A DNA stretch of 31,651 bases from a bacterium (GCA_028278125.1 JANQEY010000036.1:1-31651), one strand, 5' to 3'; counted from the first letter of the stretch, positions 16,385 to 24,974 are shown. The notes: a model not told the origin generated them from the letters alone. Numbers and translations: made by a program.

Positions 16385-19093
16385 TTACATAAGTTTTCTC
16401 AGAACGGTATGCAAAATCCCACCGTTACGGTAGTATTCTACTTCAACAGGTGTATCTATCCTGGCAATTACCGAAACTGACATTGTGCTGCCGTCTTCAC
16501 CCTCGATTACCAGCTCCACTTCCTGCCTTGGCTTGATATCGTTGGATAATCCTTTGATATGAAATACCTCTTTACCTGTAATACCCAGGCTGGAACAGGT
16601 ATCACCATCTTTGAACTGCAGAGGCAATACTCCCATGAATACCAGGTTTGACCTGTGGATACGTTCAAAACTTTCAGCGACAACCGCACGGATACCCATT
16701 AAGTATGTACCCTTTGCAGCCCAGTCGCGGCTGGAACCGGTTCCATACATTTTCCCCGCCAGGACTACTAGAGGAGTATTTGTTTCAGCGTATTTCATGG
16801 CGGCATCGTAAATACTCATCTCTTCCCCGGTGGGATGGTAGATTGTTACTCCACCCTCAGTGCCGGGAGCCAGATAGTTTCTCAGCCGGATGTTTGCGAA
16901 AGTTCCACGCAGCATTACCCTGTCATTTCCACGACGGCTTCCATAGGAATTAAATTCACGGGGCTCTACACCCTTTCCGATAAGGAATTGGCCTGCCGGT
17001 GAAGTCCTGGCGATCACTCCCGCAGGGCTGATATGGTCTGTAGTAACACTGTCACCCAGCAATGCAACACACTTCGCCTTTTCAATATTTGCGATATTCG
17101 GAACGTCACTGGTCATATTGACAAAAAATGGTGGTTCCTGTATGTACGTTGAGTTATCTTCCCACTCGTACAAATCGCCCTCACCAATCTTGATTTTATT
17201 CCAGAGTTCGTTCTCATCCCAGATGTTCGCGTACTTATTGCGGTACATCTCGGGATCAAGGAATTCCCTGACACATTTCTCAATCTCGGAATTGCTCGGC
17301 CAGATATCCTTGAAATAGACGGGCTGGCCATCCTCACCCGTTCCGATGGGATCATTCAAAAAGTCAATATTGACTGTACCGGCAATGGCATATGCCACTA
17401 CCAGTGGCGGGCTGGCAAGGTAATTGGCTTTTGTATGTGGGCTGACACGTCCTTCGAAGTTCCTGTTACCTGACAAAACAGCTGAAACTATCAGCTCACC
17501 TTCGTTAATGGCAGAGACAACCTCATCGGGTAACGGACCGCTATTACCAATACATGTCGTGCAGCCATAACCGACTACATGGAAATTCAGTTTTTCGAGG
17601 TATTCAAGCAGTCCAGCCTTGGAAAGATATTCTGTTACAACCTTTGAACCTGGGGCCAGGCTTGTTTTAACAAAGGGTTTGACACTCAATCCTCTTTCGA
17701 CAGCTTTTTTAGCCACCAGTCCTGCTCCAATAAGGACATAGGGATTTGAAGTGTTGGTGCAACTTGTAATTGCAGCAATTACAACATCGCCGTGCTTCAT
17801 ATCATCGACGTATCCATCTTTGCTATATTTGCCTGTATTATTCAGCTTTTCACCGCCGGATTCAAATCCACCTTCCTTCACAGGTTTATTAAGAGCGTCG
17901 TTAAAGCTGTTTTTCATTGTGCTGAGCGGGACACGTATATGCGGAAGTTTTGGCCCTGCAAGACTGGCTTCAACTGTTGCGAGATCCAGCTCGAGGACGT
18001 CAGTGTATTCGGGTTCAGGAGCATCCGCGGAGAAGAATAACATGTTTTCCTTGTTATAACGTTCTACACGTTCAACTTCGTCTGCAGTTCTACCTGAAAA
18101 TTCCAGGTACCGCAAAGTCTCATCGTCAACGGGGCAGAATCCCATTGTAGCGCCGTATTCCGGGCCCATATTCGCCAGGGTCGCACGGTCAGCCAGTCCC
18201 ATCGAAGCATAACCCGATCCGAAATATTCTACGAACTTTCCGACAACTCCACGTTTCCTCAGCATCTCCGTAACAGTTAGTGTCATATCCGTAGCTGTCG
18301 CACCCTCAGCCAGGTTTCCAACCAGGCGGACTCCGATAACCTCAGGCGTTAACATATAGATGGGCTGTCCAAGCATCACCGCTTCAGCTTCGATCCCACC
18401 AACACCCCAGCCGAGCACGCCGAGCCCGTTGATCATTGTTGTATGGCTGTCGGTACCTACCAGCGAATCCGGGAACAGGGTGTGCTCACCATTTACATTC
18501 CGATTCATCACAACTTTCGCGAGATATTCCAGGTTAACCTGGTGAACAATTCCCGTTGCCGGTGGAACCGCGCGGAAGTTATCAAAGGCTTTTGAACCCC
18601 AGCGCAGGAATTCGTAACGTTCGCGGTTCCTTTCAAACTCTTTTTCCGCATTCAACTCAACCGCATTCGAATTGCCGAAGAAATCAACCTGTACTGAGTG
18701 GTCAATCACCAGGTCTACCGGCACCAGCGGATTGATCTTTTTCGGATCGCCGTTGAGTCTTTTCATGGCGCTTCTCAGGGCTGCAAGGTCAACAACAGCG
18801 GGTACACCGGTAAAATCCTGGAGGATTACGCGGGCAGGTTTAAATGGAATCTCATCAGCAGCAGGACTGGCAGCATTCCATTTCGCGAGTGCGGTCACAT
18901 GTTCTTCATTTACTATATAGTTATCAACATTTCTCAGCAGCGCTTCTAGCAATACCCTGATTGAATATGGCAGTTTTCCAATATTTCCAATCCCCTGCTC
19001 TTCCAGCGCACCCAGGCGCCAGTAATTGAGGGATCCCTCGTTTGTATTAAGGGTGGTTTTTGCTCCAAACGCGTCAATAATTGTTGCGGACAT
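16385..19093 (-). CDS. acnA: Aconitate hydratase, AcnA/IRP1 type
   Basis: 902-aa cytosolic iron-sulfur enzyme that interconverts citrate and isocitrate in the TCA cycle. Length and motifs fit the AcnA/IRP1 class: [20 protein letters not shown] near the N-terminus, [44 protein letters not shown] with the first cluster cysteine (about residue 443), [16 protein letters not shown] with the other two (about 515), then [24 protein letters not shown] and [13 protein letters not shown] in the swivelling C-terminal domain. GGAG lies 6 nt before the ATG. It is about 200 bp downstream of the epimerase gene on the same strand, and has its own strong terminator downstream. Confidence 0.97.
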   Translation of the reverse strand: MSATIIDAFGAKTTLNTNEGSLNYWRLGALEEQGIGNIGKLPYSIRVLLEALLRNVDNYIVNEEHVTALAKWNAASPAADEIPFKPARVILQDFTGVPAVVDLAALRSAMKRLNGDPKKINPLVPVDLVIDHSVQVDFFGNSNAVELNAEKEFERNRERYEFLRWGSKAFDNFRAVPPATGIVHQVNLEYLAKVVMNRNVNGEHTLFPDSLVGTDSHTTMINGLGVLGWGVGGIEAEAVMLGQPIYMLTPEVIGVRLVGNLAEGATATDMTLTVTEMLRKRGVVGKFVEYFGSGYASMGLADRATLANMGPEYGATMGFCPVDDETLRYLEFSGRTADEVERVERYNKENMLFFSADAPEPEYTDVLELDLATVEASLAGPKLPHIRVPLSTMKNSFNDALNKPVKEGGFESGGEKLNNTGKYSKDGYVDDMKHGDVVIAAITSCTNTSNPYVLIGAGLVAKKAVERGLSVKPFVKTSLAPGSKVVTEYLSKAGLLEYLEKLNFHVVGYGCTTCIGNSGPLPDEVVSAINEGELIVSAVLSGNRNFEGRVSPHTKANYLASPPLVVAYAIAGTVNIDFLNDPIGTGEDGQPVYFKDIWPSNSEIEKCVREFLDPEMYRNKYANIWDENELWNKIKIGEGDLYEWEDNSTYIQEPPFFVNMTSDVPNIANIEKAKCVALLGDSVTTDHISPAGVIARTSPAGQFLIGKGVEPREFNSYGSRRGNDRVMLRGTFANIRLRNYLAPGTEGGVTIYHPTGEEMSIYDAAMKYAETNTPLVVLAGKMYGTGSSRDWAAKGTYLMGIRAVVAESFERIHRSNLVFMGVLPLQFKDGDTCSSLGITGKEVFHIKGLSNDIKPRQEVELVIEGEDGSTMSVSVIARIDTPVEVEYYRNGGILHTVLRKLM

Positions 19094-19293
19094 GGTTTAC
19101 TCCAAATTCTATACCGGTAAGAGATTATGAAAGGATTTTCAATAAAACCGTGAATTTCAAAGATAGTTCCTGCTCATCAACTCTTCAAGCGACAGGCTCC
19201 CGCTTATTCCAGCGAGGAGAAACATCTTGACGCAATAAATTTAAAGACTTGGGATTAAGTGGCGGACTTGAAGAAAATTGCAAATGATAAGAA

Positions 19294-20277
19294 TCAAAGA
19301 TAGCTTTTCCTGCGAAACCACATGAGAGTTCTATTAATACAGTCATCGATCGGTTGAGGATTATATCCAATTTCCTCGACAGCAACATCACTGGATATAA
19401 ACTCTCCGTAGATTGCAAAGTGAAGTCCAACCAGGGGTAGTAACGGCAACCGTTTTCCCAGGATTTTACCAGATAACTCTGACAACCAGGCTATCGGTAT
19501 CAACGGTTGTGGTGGGAATACCAGCGATGGTGGCTTAACCTCAGCAATCCGTGCAATTTTTCTTGCCAGCATAGGCATAGTCAGGTTTTCACTACCCAGG
19601 ACATATACTCGACCTGTTCTTCCTTTTTCAAGAGCCAACCGCACTCCTTTGGCCACATCATGAACATCAACAACATTTGTTTTTCCCAGGACAACTGCAG
19701 GTAGCTGACCTTTAGCGATTTGAAGAATCAATCGTCCTGATGTTGGTTTCCTGTCCCCTTCTCCAAACACAGCAGTTGGCGCAACTACAACCGTGTTAAA
19801 TTGTTCAGCTTGCCGCAGAATTTCTGACTGCATCGCTCTTTTCAAACGGCAGTAAGTGCTTTTGTTTCTTTTCGCTGGATATGGCGCATTCTCATCTTCC
19901 GGACGATCATCCGGGTACTTACCTACTGCTGATAATGTTGAAACATAGAGAAAACGCTCTACAGAAGATTTTTCAAGTGCTTGATGAATTGAATTTACCT
20001 GCTGCAATCCAAGTTTGAGAGCATCATCAGGACCATTTGAATAGATGGGATAATGACCGGCTGAGTGAACCAGGAAATTAATCCCTTTTAACGCTTGATC
20101 GAGTGATTCTTCCGATTCCAGGGTACCATCAAATATTTCGGTTCCCATCCCGGACAGTAATGATCTGTTCCCCTTCGGCCGTGCCAAAACTCGGACTTTA
20201 TAGCCGTGTTCGAGTAAATCACGGGCGATATGGTGCCCGATAAATCCTGTCCCACCAAGTAAAAGAACACGTTTCAT
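19294..20277 (-). CDS. NAD-dependent epimerase/dehydratase (hopanoid-associated sugar epimerase / dihydroflavonol reductase-like)
   Basis: 327-aa extended short-chain dehydrogenase. It has a Rossmann loop GGTGFIGHHIARDLL (residues 8-22), LVHSAGHYPIY, a catalytic Ser/Thr region in FLYVSTLSAVGKYP (about 110-123), the YxxxK pair in TYCRLKRAMQSE (about 141-152), VVVAPTAVFGEGDRKPT, and FISSDVAVEEIGYNPQPIDD near the C-terminus. The closest named groups I can think of are HpnA-like sugar epimerases and dihydroflavonol 4-reductase-like proteins; the substrate cannot be read from sequence. Its ATG overlaps the hisS stop in an ATGA, so it is translationally coupled to hisS. No functional link to histidyl-tRNA is evident. 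Confidence 0.88.
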   Translation of the reverse strand: MKRVLLLGGTGFIGHHIARDLLEHGYKVRVLARPKGNRSLLSGMGTEIFDGTLESEESLDQALKGINFLVHSAGHYPIYSNGPDDALKLGLQQVNSIHQALEKSSVERFLYVSTLSAVGKYPDDRPEDENAPYPAKRNKSTYCRLKRAMQSEILRQAEQFNTVVVAPTAVFGEGDRKPTSGRLILQIAKGQLPAVVLGKTNVVDVHDVAKGVRLALEKGRTGRVYVLGSENLTMPMLARKIARIAEVKPPSLVFPPQPLIPIAWLSELSGKILGKRLPLLPLVGLHFAIYGEFISSDVAVEEIGYNPQPIDDCINRTLMWFRRKSYL

Positions 20278-21626
20278 CGGGGTGAACCAACACGATGGAT
20301 TGCATCAACAACCAGCAAAGTTTCCTGGGTTGAAATCGACAGGTTTTTTAATGTAACCATCAGCATGTCCGGATCGGCAACTTCGTCTGGTCCCACTACA
20401 GCCACAAATGGGATCCCCATTTTATCAGCATAATTAAAGGGTTTTTTCATCTTCCCCGCTGTTGGGAAGATGTCCGTTTCAATCCCTGCCTGCCTGAACA
20501 GGGACGCTATTTCGATAGACTCAGGCATTTCATTTTCACTGTACGCGGCGATAAGGACTTGTGTGATGGTTTTAGAATCTTTGTTTACCATTTCAAGTTG
20601 ATTCATCGCAGCAAAAATCCTGTCCAGCCCGATGGTCGTTCCAACAGCCGGCAGGTCACGTCCACTGTATAAACCTATCAATTTGTCGTATCTACCACCA
20701 CCGGTCAGGCTGCCGATATGCGGATGATTCGGCAGCATTGTTTCAAATACCGCTCCCGTATAATAGTCCAATCCCCTCGCCAGGCGTGGTTCGAAGCTGA
20801 TCATATCATTAGGAATCTCAAGGTATCTCAGGTGTTCATATATTACTCTCAATCCATTGATTCCATCGGCAGCACTCTCAGATGATCCAATCTCATTTTC
20901 AAACCAGTCAAGTTTCTCACTGAATTCACCTTTTTGTTCGAAAATGATCGAAAGTTTTTCCAGCGCTTCACTTTTTGTCCCAAGCTCCAGCAATTCCTTA
21001 GATACTTCATCCCAACCAATCTTATCCGTTTTGTCGAGCACTCGACAAAAATCCATGAATAAACCAGGTGACAATCCTGATAATTCGTTTAAAGCTTCCA
21101 AGATCTTTCGATGATTAACCTGGATAACCGCTCTCTTATCATCTCGTTCGAATCCCAGTTGTTGCAGCATTTTTACCGAAACAGCAATTATCTCAGCATC
21201 TGCCAGTCCCTCCTCGGAACCAATTGAATCAACATCACACTGGTAAAACTCCCTGAAACGTCCCTGCCGTGGTTGAGGACGATCCGCTCGCCAGACCGGC
21301 TGGACCTGGTAACGTTTAAACGGAAGCGGCAAATCGGGATTCATCGCGATAAATCGTGCCAGGGGGACTGTCAGGTCATATCTAAGTGCAACACGGTCAG
21401 CAGGACGATCGTTTTTATAATCGAGCTTGTATAAGAGCTGTTCCCCCTCTTTCCCGTATTTTCCCGATAGAACCTCCAGCATCTCGAGGGCAGGTGTTTC
21501 TAATGGGCTGAATCCAAAAAGACGGAAAACATGTTTCATTGAATCTATCATTCTTTCACGGGGAATCATCTCGCTTGGAGAAAAATCCTTCGTCCCCCTG
21601 AAATTCCTTGCTTTTACTACTGGCAT
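20274..21626 (-). CDS. hisS: Histidyl-tRNA synthetase
   Basis: 450-aa class II aminoacyl-tRNA synthetase that charges tRNA-His. Motifs: GTKDFSPSEM near the N-terminus; LRYDLTVPLARFIAMN (motif 1 region); QPVWRADRPQPRQGRFREFY then QCDVDSIG (motif 2, about 107-132); the His-specific RGLDYYTGAVFETM (about 282); GGGRYDKLIGLYSG; and GTTIGLDRIFAAM (motif 3). A C-terminal anticodon-binding domain follows (QVLIAAYSEN ... GMPFVAVVGPDE-like). The REFYQCDVD form of motif 2 is the variant seen in Bacteroidetes and eukaryote-like enzymes rather than the E. coli RQFHQ form. It overlaps the downstream epimerase by 4 bp. Confidence 0.97.
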   Translation of the reverse strand: MPVVKARNFRGTKDFSPSEMIPRERMIDSMKHVFRLFGFSPLETPALEMLEVLSGKYGKEGEQLLYKLDYKNDRPADRVALRYDLTVPLARFIAMNPDLPLPFKRYQVQPVWRADRPQPRQGRFREFYQCDVDSIGSEEGLADAEIIAVSVKMLQQLGFERDDKRAVIQVNHRKILEALNELSGLSPGLFMDFCRVLDKTDKIGWDEVSKELLELGTKSEALEKLSIIFEQKGEFSEKLDWFENEIGSSESAADGINGLRVIYEHLRYLEIPNDMISFEPRLARGLDYYTGAVFETMLPNHPHIGSLTGGGRYDKLIGLYSGRDLPAVGTTIGLDRIFAAMNQLEMVNKDSKTITQVLIAAYSENEMPESIEIASLFRQAGIETDIFPTAGKMKKPFNYADKMGIPFVAVVGPDEVADPDMLMVTLKNLSISTQETLLVVDAIHRVGSPR

Positions 21627-21938
21627 TGGTAATCCTCCGGCATACCGGTTATATATATCTTACTACATTTTGAAAATATATCTTTTCATGGCCTGAAGCT
21701 ATCATCTCAATGACTCTATTGGACAATAGAGTTGACTCTCCTTTTGAACTATTTATCAACGCAACTATCTGTTATCCATTGCATCAAACACTGTAAAAAG
21801 CAAGTTTTGAACAAAACAGCAAATGTCTGAATTGTATTGTATATTCAGTATTGAATGAGATTATTTGTGATATAGACAATGCTGGAACATTCGGAATTAT
21901 AAAACGTACTTTTTTAAACATAGACTAAGGAGTATATA
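21627..21938. other. Divergent intergenic region hisS / trxA with a hairpin
   Basis: 312 bp between hisS (minus) and trxA (plus). The only clear structure is a perfect inverted repeat, ACTCTATT, GGAC, AATAGAGT, at 21713-21732, about 90 bp upstream of hisS and 205 bp upstream of trxA. I see no convincing promoter hexamers; the trxA-proximal 100 bp is AT-rich. Confidence 0.45.
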
Positions 21939-22268
21939 ATGAGTGATAAAGTAATGGCGGTTACCGATTCAACATTTGAAGAGGAGATTCTTCAATCAGA
22001 TAAACCCGTTCTGGTCGATTTCTGGGCTCCATGGTGTGCACCTTGCCGCATGGTAAGTCCGGTAGTTGAAGAAATTGCCGGTGAATATGCTGAAAAAATC
22101 AAGGTAACCAAGGTAAATACAGACGAGAACCAGGTGAACGCGGGAAGCCTGGGCATTCGCGGAATCCCAACCCTGATCCTTTTCAAGGATGGCAAGGAAG
22201 CAGATCGGGTTGTCGGCGCTGTTCCCAAGCCAATGATCACAACAATGATAGACAAGGCACTCGACTGA
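21939..22268 (+). CDS. trxA: Thioredoxin with WCAPC active site
   Basis: 109-aa cytosolic thiol-disulfide reductase, full length for a thioredoxin. The active site is [11 protein letters not shown] with Cys33 and Cys36, so the usual WCGPC is WCAPC here. The cis-proline loop [11 protein letters not shown] (Pro77) and the C-terminal VVGAVPK region are present. There is no signal peptide, so it acts in the cytoplasm. The ribosome site AAGGAG lies 7 nt before the ATG. An EamA transporter gene follows in the same direction with almost no gap. Confidence 0.96.
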   Translation: MSDKVMAVTDSTFEEEILQSDKPVLVDFWAPWCAPCRMVSPVVEEIAGEYAEKIKVTKVNTDENQVNAGSLGIRGIPTLILFKDGKEADRVVGAVPKPMITTMIDKALD

Positions 22269-22318
22269 GTAATACTTCATCCAAACTGGATACTTCCACA
22301 CTCCTGCTGGCACTAAGT

Positions 22319-23206
22319 GTGGTGCTGGTATGGGGTTTTTCATTTGTCGCTATAAGAGTTGGTCTGGATTATGTCAGTCCGGACCAACTCATTGTTCTCC
22401 GTTTTCTCCCAACACTGTTTTTCTTTATTCCACTGACAATCCACAGGCTAAACAGGCATAAAAACATCCTCAAACCTAGAGATTACCTGGTTTTACTCGT
22501 TCTTGGCGCTTTTGCGGTAATAGGTTATAACCTTGCCTTGAACACCGGCCAGACTAAAATTCCCGCTTCACTGGCAGCGCTGGTAATCGCGTTAAATCCG
22601 ACATCGATAGCTATTTTTGCCATTATCGCGCTGAAGGAAAAACCATCAATTAAAACCTGGTTTGGACTTGTACTTGGTTTATCCGGAATAATGGTTGTGA
22701 TTTTTGGACGTGGTATGGCACCTGAATTGAGGATCCAGACGATAATCGGTGTGATAATTACACTTGGCGCTCCTCTGTCCTGGGGTATCTATTCAACCGG
22801 ATTACGTTTTTATACACCACGTCTGGGTTCAGTACTGACAACATCAATAACCATGAGCATCGGTAGTATACCGCTCCTCTTTATGATCAACCGGCCATTG
22901 ATCGAGCGTATTGAAAATCCTCCGCTGTTATTGACGGTTTCGGTATTATTCCTGGCGATAGGTTGTACGGTTTTCGGATTTACAGGCTGGGCGAAAGTTC
23001 TAGGCAGGATTGAAGCCGCCAAAGCCGGGGTGTTTATTTACCTTGTGCCTATTGTTGCTGCTTTCGGAAGCCACATCCTTCTGCATGAACCTATTGACCT
23101 TCCCCTGGTTGCCGGAACACTTATCGTACTTACAGGTGTTTCGGTAACTACCGGGCATCTTTCTATCTCCCGGATTAAATCACTCTACAACAAAATCACA
23201 AAATAA
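22319..23206 (+). CDS. EamA-family (DMT) transporter, start uncertain
   Basis: Ten-helix drug/metabolite transporter of the EamA type, with two internal repeats. Family cues are VVLVWGFSFVAIRVGLDYVSP at the N-terminus, LALNTGQTKIPASLAALVIA, NPTSIAIFAIIALKEKPS, GLSGIMVVIFG, then APLSWGIYSTGLRFYTPRLG and EAAKAGVFIYLVPIVAAFGS in the second half. The GTG at 22319 is the only conventional start, but it clips helix 1: the frame is open further upstream and encodes LDTSTLLLALS just before it, which belongs to the same hydrophobic helix. No ATG, GTG or TTG was found in that stretch back to the trxA stop at 22268, so a non-standard start (for example CTG) or a start inside trxA is likely. Substrate unknown. 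Confidence 0.88.
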   Translation: MVLVWGFSFVAIRVGLDYVSPDQLIVLRFLPTLFFFIPLTIHRLNRHKNILKPRDYLVLLVLGAFAVIGYNLALNTGQTKIPASLAALVIALNPTSIAIFAIIALKEKPSIKTWFGLVLGLSGIMVVIFGRGMAPELRIQTIIGVIITLGAPLSWGIYSTGLRFYTPRLGSVLTTSITMSIGSIPLLFMINRPLIERIENPPLLLTVSVLFLAIGCTVFGFTGWAKVLGRIEAAKAGVFIYLVPIVAAFGSHILLHEPIDLPLVAGTLIVLTGVSVTTGHLSISRIKSLYNKITK

Positions 23207-23391
23207 ACTCTTCAGGAGAGTCACCCTGACCTCCTTCCTTAAGATTAATTTTCACCTTCACTCGAACTTGAACTTCAACTATTCTTCAAGAAGCTTTAAG
23301 TAAGCTTATCTAAGCTTGAAGCACACCTGCCGTTATACAGTTAAACTTAAAGTATTTTATTGTTTTTCTTCTCTTTATATTAAATTTTTGT
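23207..23391. other. Intergenic segment between the EamA gene and the flagellin promoter, with phased AAGCTT repeats
   Basis: Holds three AAGCTT hexamers at 23291, 23302 and 23312, spaced 11 and 10 bp, roughly one DNA turn apart. Outer CTTCAAG/CTTGAAG arms make the block an imperfect inverted repeat (about 23284-23321). A weak ACTCT/AGAGT hairpin lies just after the EamA stop. No gene seen. Confidence 0.4.
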
Positions 23392-23418
23392 TAAAGTAAT
23401 CGAGAGGTTTTCCGATAA
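23392..23418 (+). promoter_or_regulatory. Sigma-28 (FliA) type promoter of the flagellin gene
   Basis: TAAAGTAA (23392-23399), an 11-nt spacer and TCCGATAA (23411-23418) match the sigma-28 consensus TAAAGTTT-N11-GCCGATAA at 13 of 16 positions with exact spacing. It lies 180 bp before the flagellin start, implying a leader of about 170 nt. The gene behind it is a flagellin, the classic late target of this sigma factor. Confidence 0.85.
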
Positions 23419-23430
23419 TATAGTTGAAGG

Positions 23431-23449
23431 TTCAAACTTCTTGTTTGAA
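23431..23449 (+). promoter_or_regulatory. Hairpin at the predicted 5' end of the flagellin leader
   Basis: TTCAAAC, 5 nt, GTTTGAA is a perfect 7-bp inverted repeat starting about 12 bp after the sigma-28 -10 element, hence at the very start of the message. A second CTTGTTTGA lies 30 bp downstream (23470-23478; first copy 23440-23448), so the left arm could pair with either copy. A role in mRNA stability or translation control is inferred. Confidence 0.4.
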
Positions 23450-23598
23450 TTATCTAACGATTTTGTACACTTGTTTGATCTTTTACATCGAACTTTACAT
23501 GGAGTTATTTCCATTTATTTGATTCGCACTTTCCGCAACGATTGAACGGCTGGGGAAAGGGATTCTTTTTAACGGTTTGTGCGAGATGGGAGTTAACT

Positions 23599-24441
23599 AT
23601 GAGCACAAGAATTCAACAGAACGTTCTATCCTTAAACGCACAGAGGAACATCTGGTCAGCGCAGAACGATCTGGACCAGGCGGTAACGCGTTTAAGCTCC
23701 GGTTTACGCATTAACCAGGCCTGGGAAGATGTAGGCGCGATCGGTATCTCCGAACGATTCCGCGCCCAGATAGCCTCACTGGCGGAAGCTGAACGCAACG
23801 CCCAGTATTCCATGAACATGATCCATACAGCCGACGGCGCATTGTCGGTGATTGACGAAAAGCTGACCAAGATGCGTTCACTGGCTATTGCCGCATCCAA
23901 TGGAGCATTGACGGAAGTTGACAGGGTCGCCCTGAACAGGACGTTCATCCAACTGCGATCGGAGATCGACCGTATAGCCAGTTCGACAAACTATAACGGG
24001 AAACATATTCTCGACGGGAGCTGGTCTGCAGAAAATCCAAACGGCATCAAGTTCCACATCGGTACATATAATGTCTACGAGAGCGATTACTATTATGTAA
24101 AGATGGACGACGCCCGTGTCAGTGCCCTCGGAATAGCCGATGTAGATCTCCTGGATACATTGAGCGCTCAAAGGGCGATCGATACAATTGACAATGCCAT
24201 CGATCTGAAAGATACCATGCGTACCAGGCTGGGATCATATGTCAACAGGCTGCGAAATACTATCCTCAGCAATATGATCTCGAGGGAGAGCGCGACCGCA
24301 TCCGAATCACAGATTCGTGACGCCGACATCGCCGAGGAGATGAGCAACTTTGTCCGTTCCCAGATATTGATGCAGTCCGGTGTTTCCATGCTCGCACAAG
24401 CGAATATGGTACCCCAGATTGTCGCCAGTATGATTGGCTAG
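23599..24441 (+). CDS. Flagellin, short form (D0/D1 core only)
   Basis: 280-aa filament subunit. The start at 23599 is chosen because GGGAG lies 6 nt upstream and the protein then begins MSTRIQQNVLSLNAQRN as flagellins do; the frame extends to 23542 but that part is leader. The N-terminal core is LDQAVTRLSSGLRINQAWED (the usual DDAAGLAI is here EDVGAIGI), then MRSLAIAASNG, DRVALNRTFIQLRSEIDRIA and TNYNGKHILDG. The C-terminal core is DADIAEEMSNFVRSQILMQSG, then VSMLAQANMVPQIVASMIG. Only about 90 residues separate the conserved ends, so the surface-exposed D2/D3 domains are missing. It is exported by the flagellar type III system. Codon use looks more GC-rich than in neighbours, as in highly expressed genes. 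It stands alone; no other flagellar gene is in the window. Confidence 0.93.
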   Translation: MSTRIQQNVLSLNAQRNIWSAQNDLDQAVTRLSSGLRINQAWEDVGAIGISERFRAQIASLAEAERNAQYSMNMIHTADGALSVIDEKLTKMRSLAIAASNGALTEVDRVALNRTFIQLRSEIDRIASSTNYNGKHILDGSWSAENPNGIKFHIGTYNVYESDYYYVKMDDARVSALGIADVDLLDTLSAQRAIDTIDNAIDLKDTMRTRLGSYVNRLRNTILSNMISRESATASESQIRDADIAEEMSNFVRSQILMQSGVSMLAQANMVPQIVASMIG

Positions 24442-24514
24442 ATTGTAAACGGTTATATCGTTTTAAATAAATAATGCCAGGCTGCTTTTGTAGTCCGGTT
24501 TTGGTGCTCTTGTG

Positions 24515-24602
24515 CCGTCATTGCGAGGTTTACCCACCAAGGTTGGAAGTGACTTGTCCATCGTAGCTTTAGCGAAGGTGGGAACGACAATGCAATCCCG
24601 AG
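24515..24602. repeat. Intergenic palindromic repeat, GTCATTGCGAGG type
   Basis: Begins GTCATTGCGAGG and ends near CAATGCAATCCC, with an imperfect hairpin CCATCGTAGC, TTTA, GCGAAGGTGG in the middle. This pattern is familiar from short dispersed intergenic repeats in many bacterial genomes. It directly precedes the 130-bp tandem units. Mobility or function cannot be told from one copy. Confidence 0.45.
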
Positions 24603-24615
24603 TATACTTGAAAGA

Positions 24616-24875
24616 AATCCCGGGAAACACTGATCCCGGGCTACCTTTTAAAACCGTTTTTTTCTGTAGATGTCATCCCGGACTTGATCCGGGATCCAGT
24701 GTCATTGATTTTATTAACTCTAAGCTTGAGATTGCTAAACGGAAGAATCCCGGGATACGCTGATCCCGGGCTACCTGTCTAAAACCGTTTTGGCTGAGAT
24801 GTCATCCCAAACTCGATTTGGGATCCAGTGTCTTTGATTTTATCAACTCTATACCTGAGACTACTAAAACAAAAA
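24616..24875. repeat. Tandem duplication of a 130-bp double-hairpin element
   Basis: Two copies, 24616-24745 and about 24746-24875, in direct orientation with period 130 and roughly 80 percent identity by eye. Each contains CCCGGG, 10 nt, CCCGGG followed by GCTACC, then AAAACCGTTTT, then GTCAT plus a hairpin plus GGATCCAGTGTC, then TTGATTTTAT and AACTCTA. The second hairpin is ATCCCGGA-CTTGA-TCCGGGAT in copy 1 and ATCCCAAA-CTCGA-TTTGGGAT in copy 2. Both are perfect 8-bp stems despite four changed bases, so the pairing is conserved by compensating changes. Confidence 0.85.
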
Positions 24876-24946
24876 GAAAAATCACACAGAAACCTTTTAA
24901 GATTAAAACGCTTTAAATTACTTAGATAGCGAACAACATTAACAAC

Positions 24947-24974
24947 ACTGGATTCCCGCTTGCGCGGGAATGAC
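24947..24974 (-). repeat. Inverted third member of the GTCAT...ATCCAGTGT repeat family, possible bidirectional terminator
   Basis: ATTCCCGC, TTGC, GCGGGAAT is a perfect 8-bp hairpin. Read on the minus strand it is flanked by GTCAT and ATCCAGTGT, the same ends as the second hairpin in the two 130-bp units, but in the opposite direction. It lies 18 bp beyond the end of the 1029-aa gene and may terminate it. Confidence 0.65.

Noticed and set aside
19185..19293. Possible short gene between the epimerase and aconitase genes
   Set aside because: Only a fragmentary frame and an imperfect hairpin with a bulge (about 19196-19217); no start signal or protein-like sequence.
23542..23598. N-terminal extension of the flagellin
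   Set aside because: The extra 19 residues do not fit flagellin N-termini; the ATG at 23599 has a proper ribosome site.
24512..24763. 83-codon frame through the repeat region
   Set aside because: It reads straight through the palindromic repeats; its CHPGLDPGSS stretch is a well-known artefact of GTCATCCCGGACTTGATCCGG-type repeats, and it has no ribosome site.
24616..24875. Repeats read as a CRISPR array
   Set aside because: Only two 130-bp units, no short identical repeats with unique spacers, and no cas genes.
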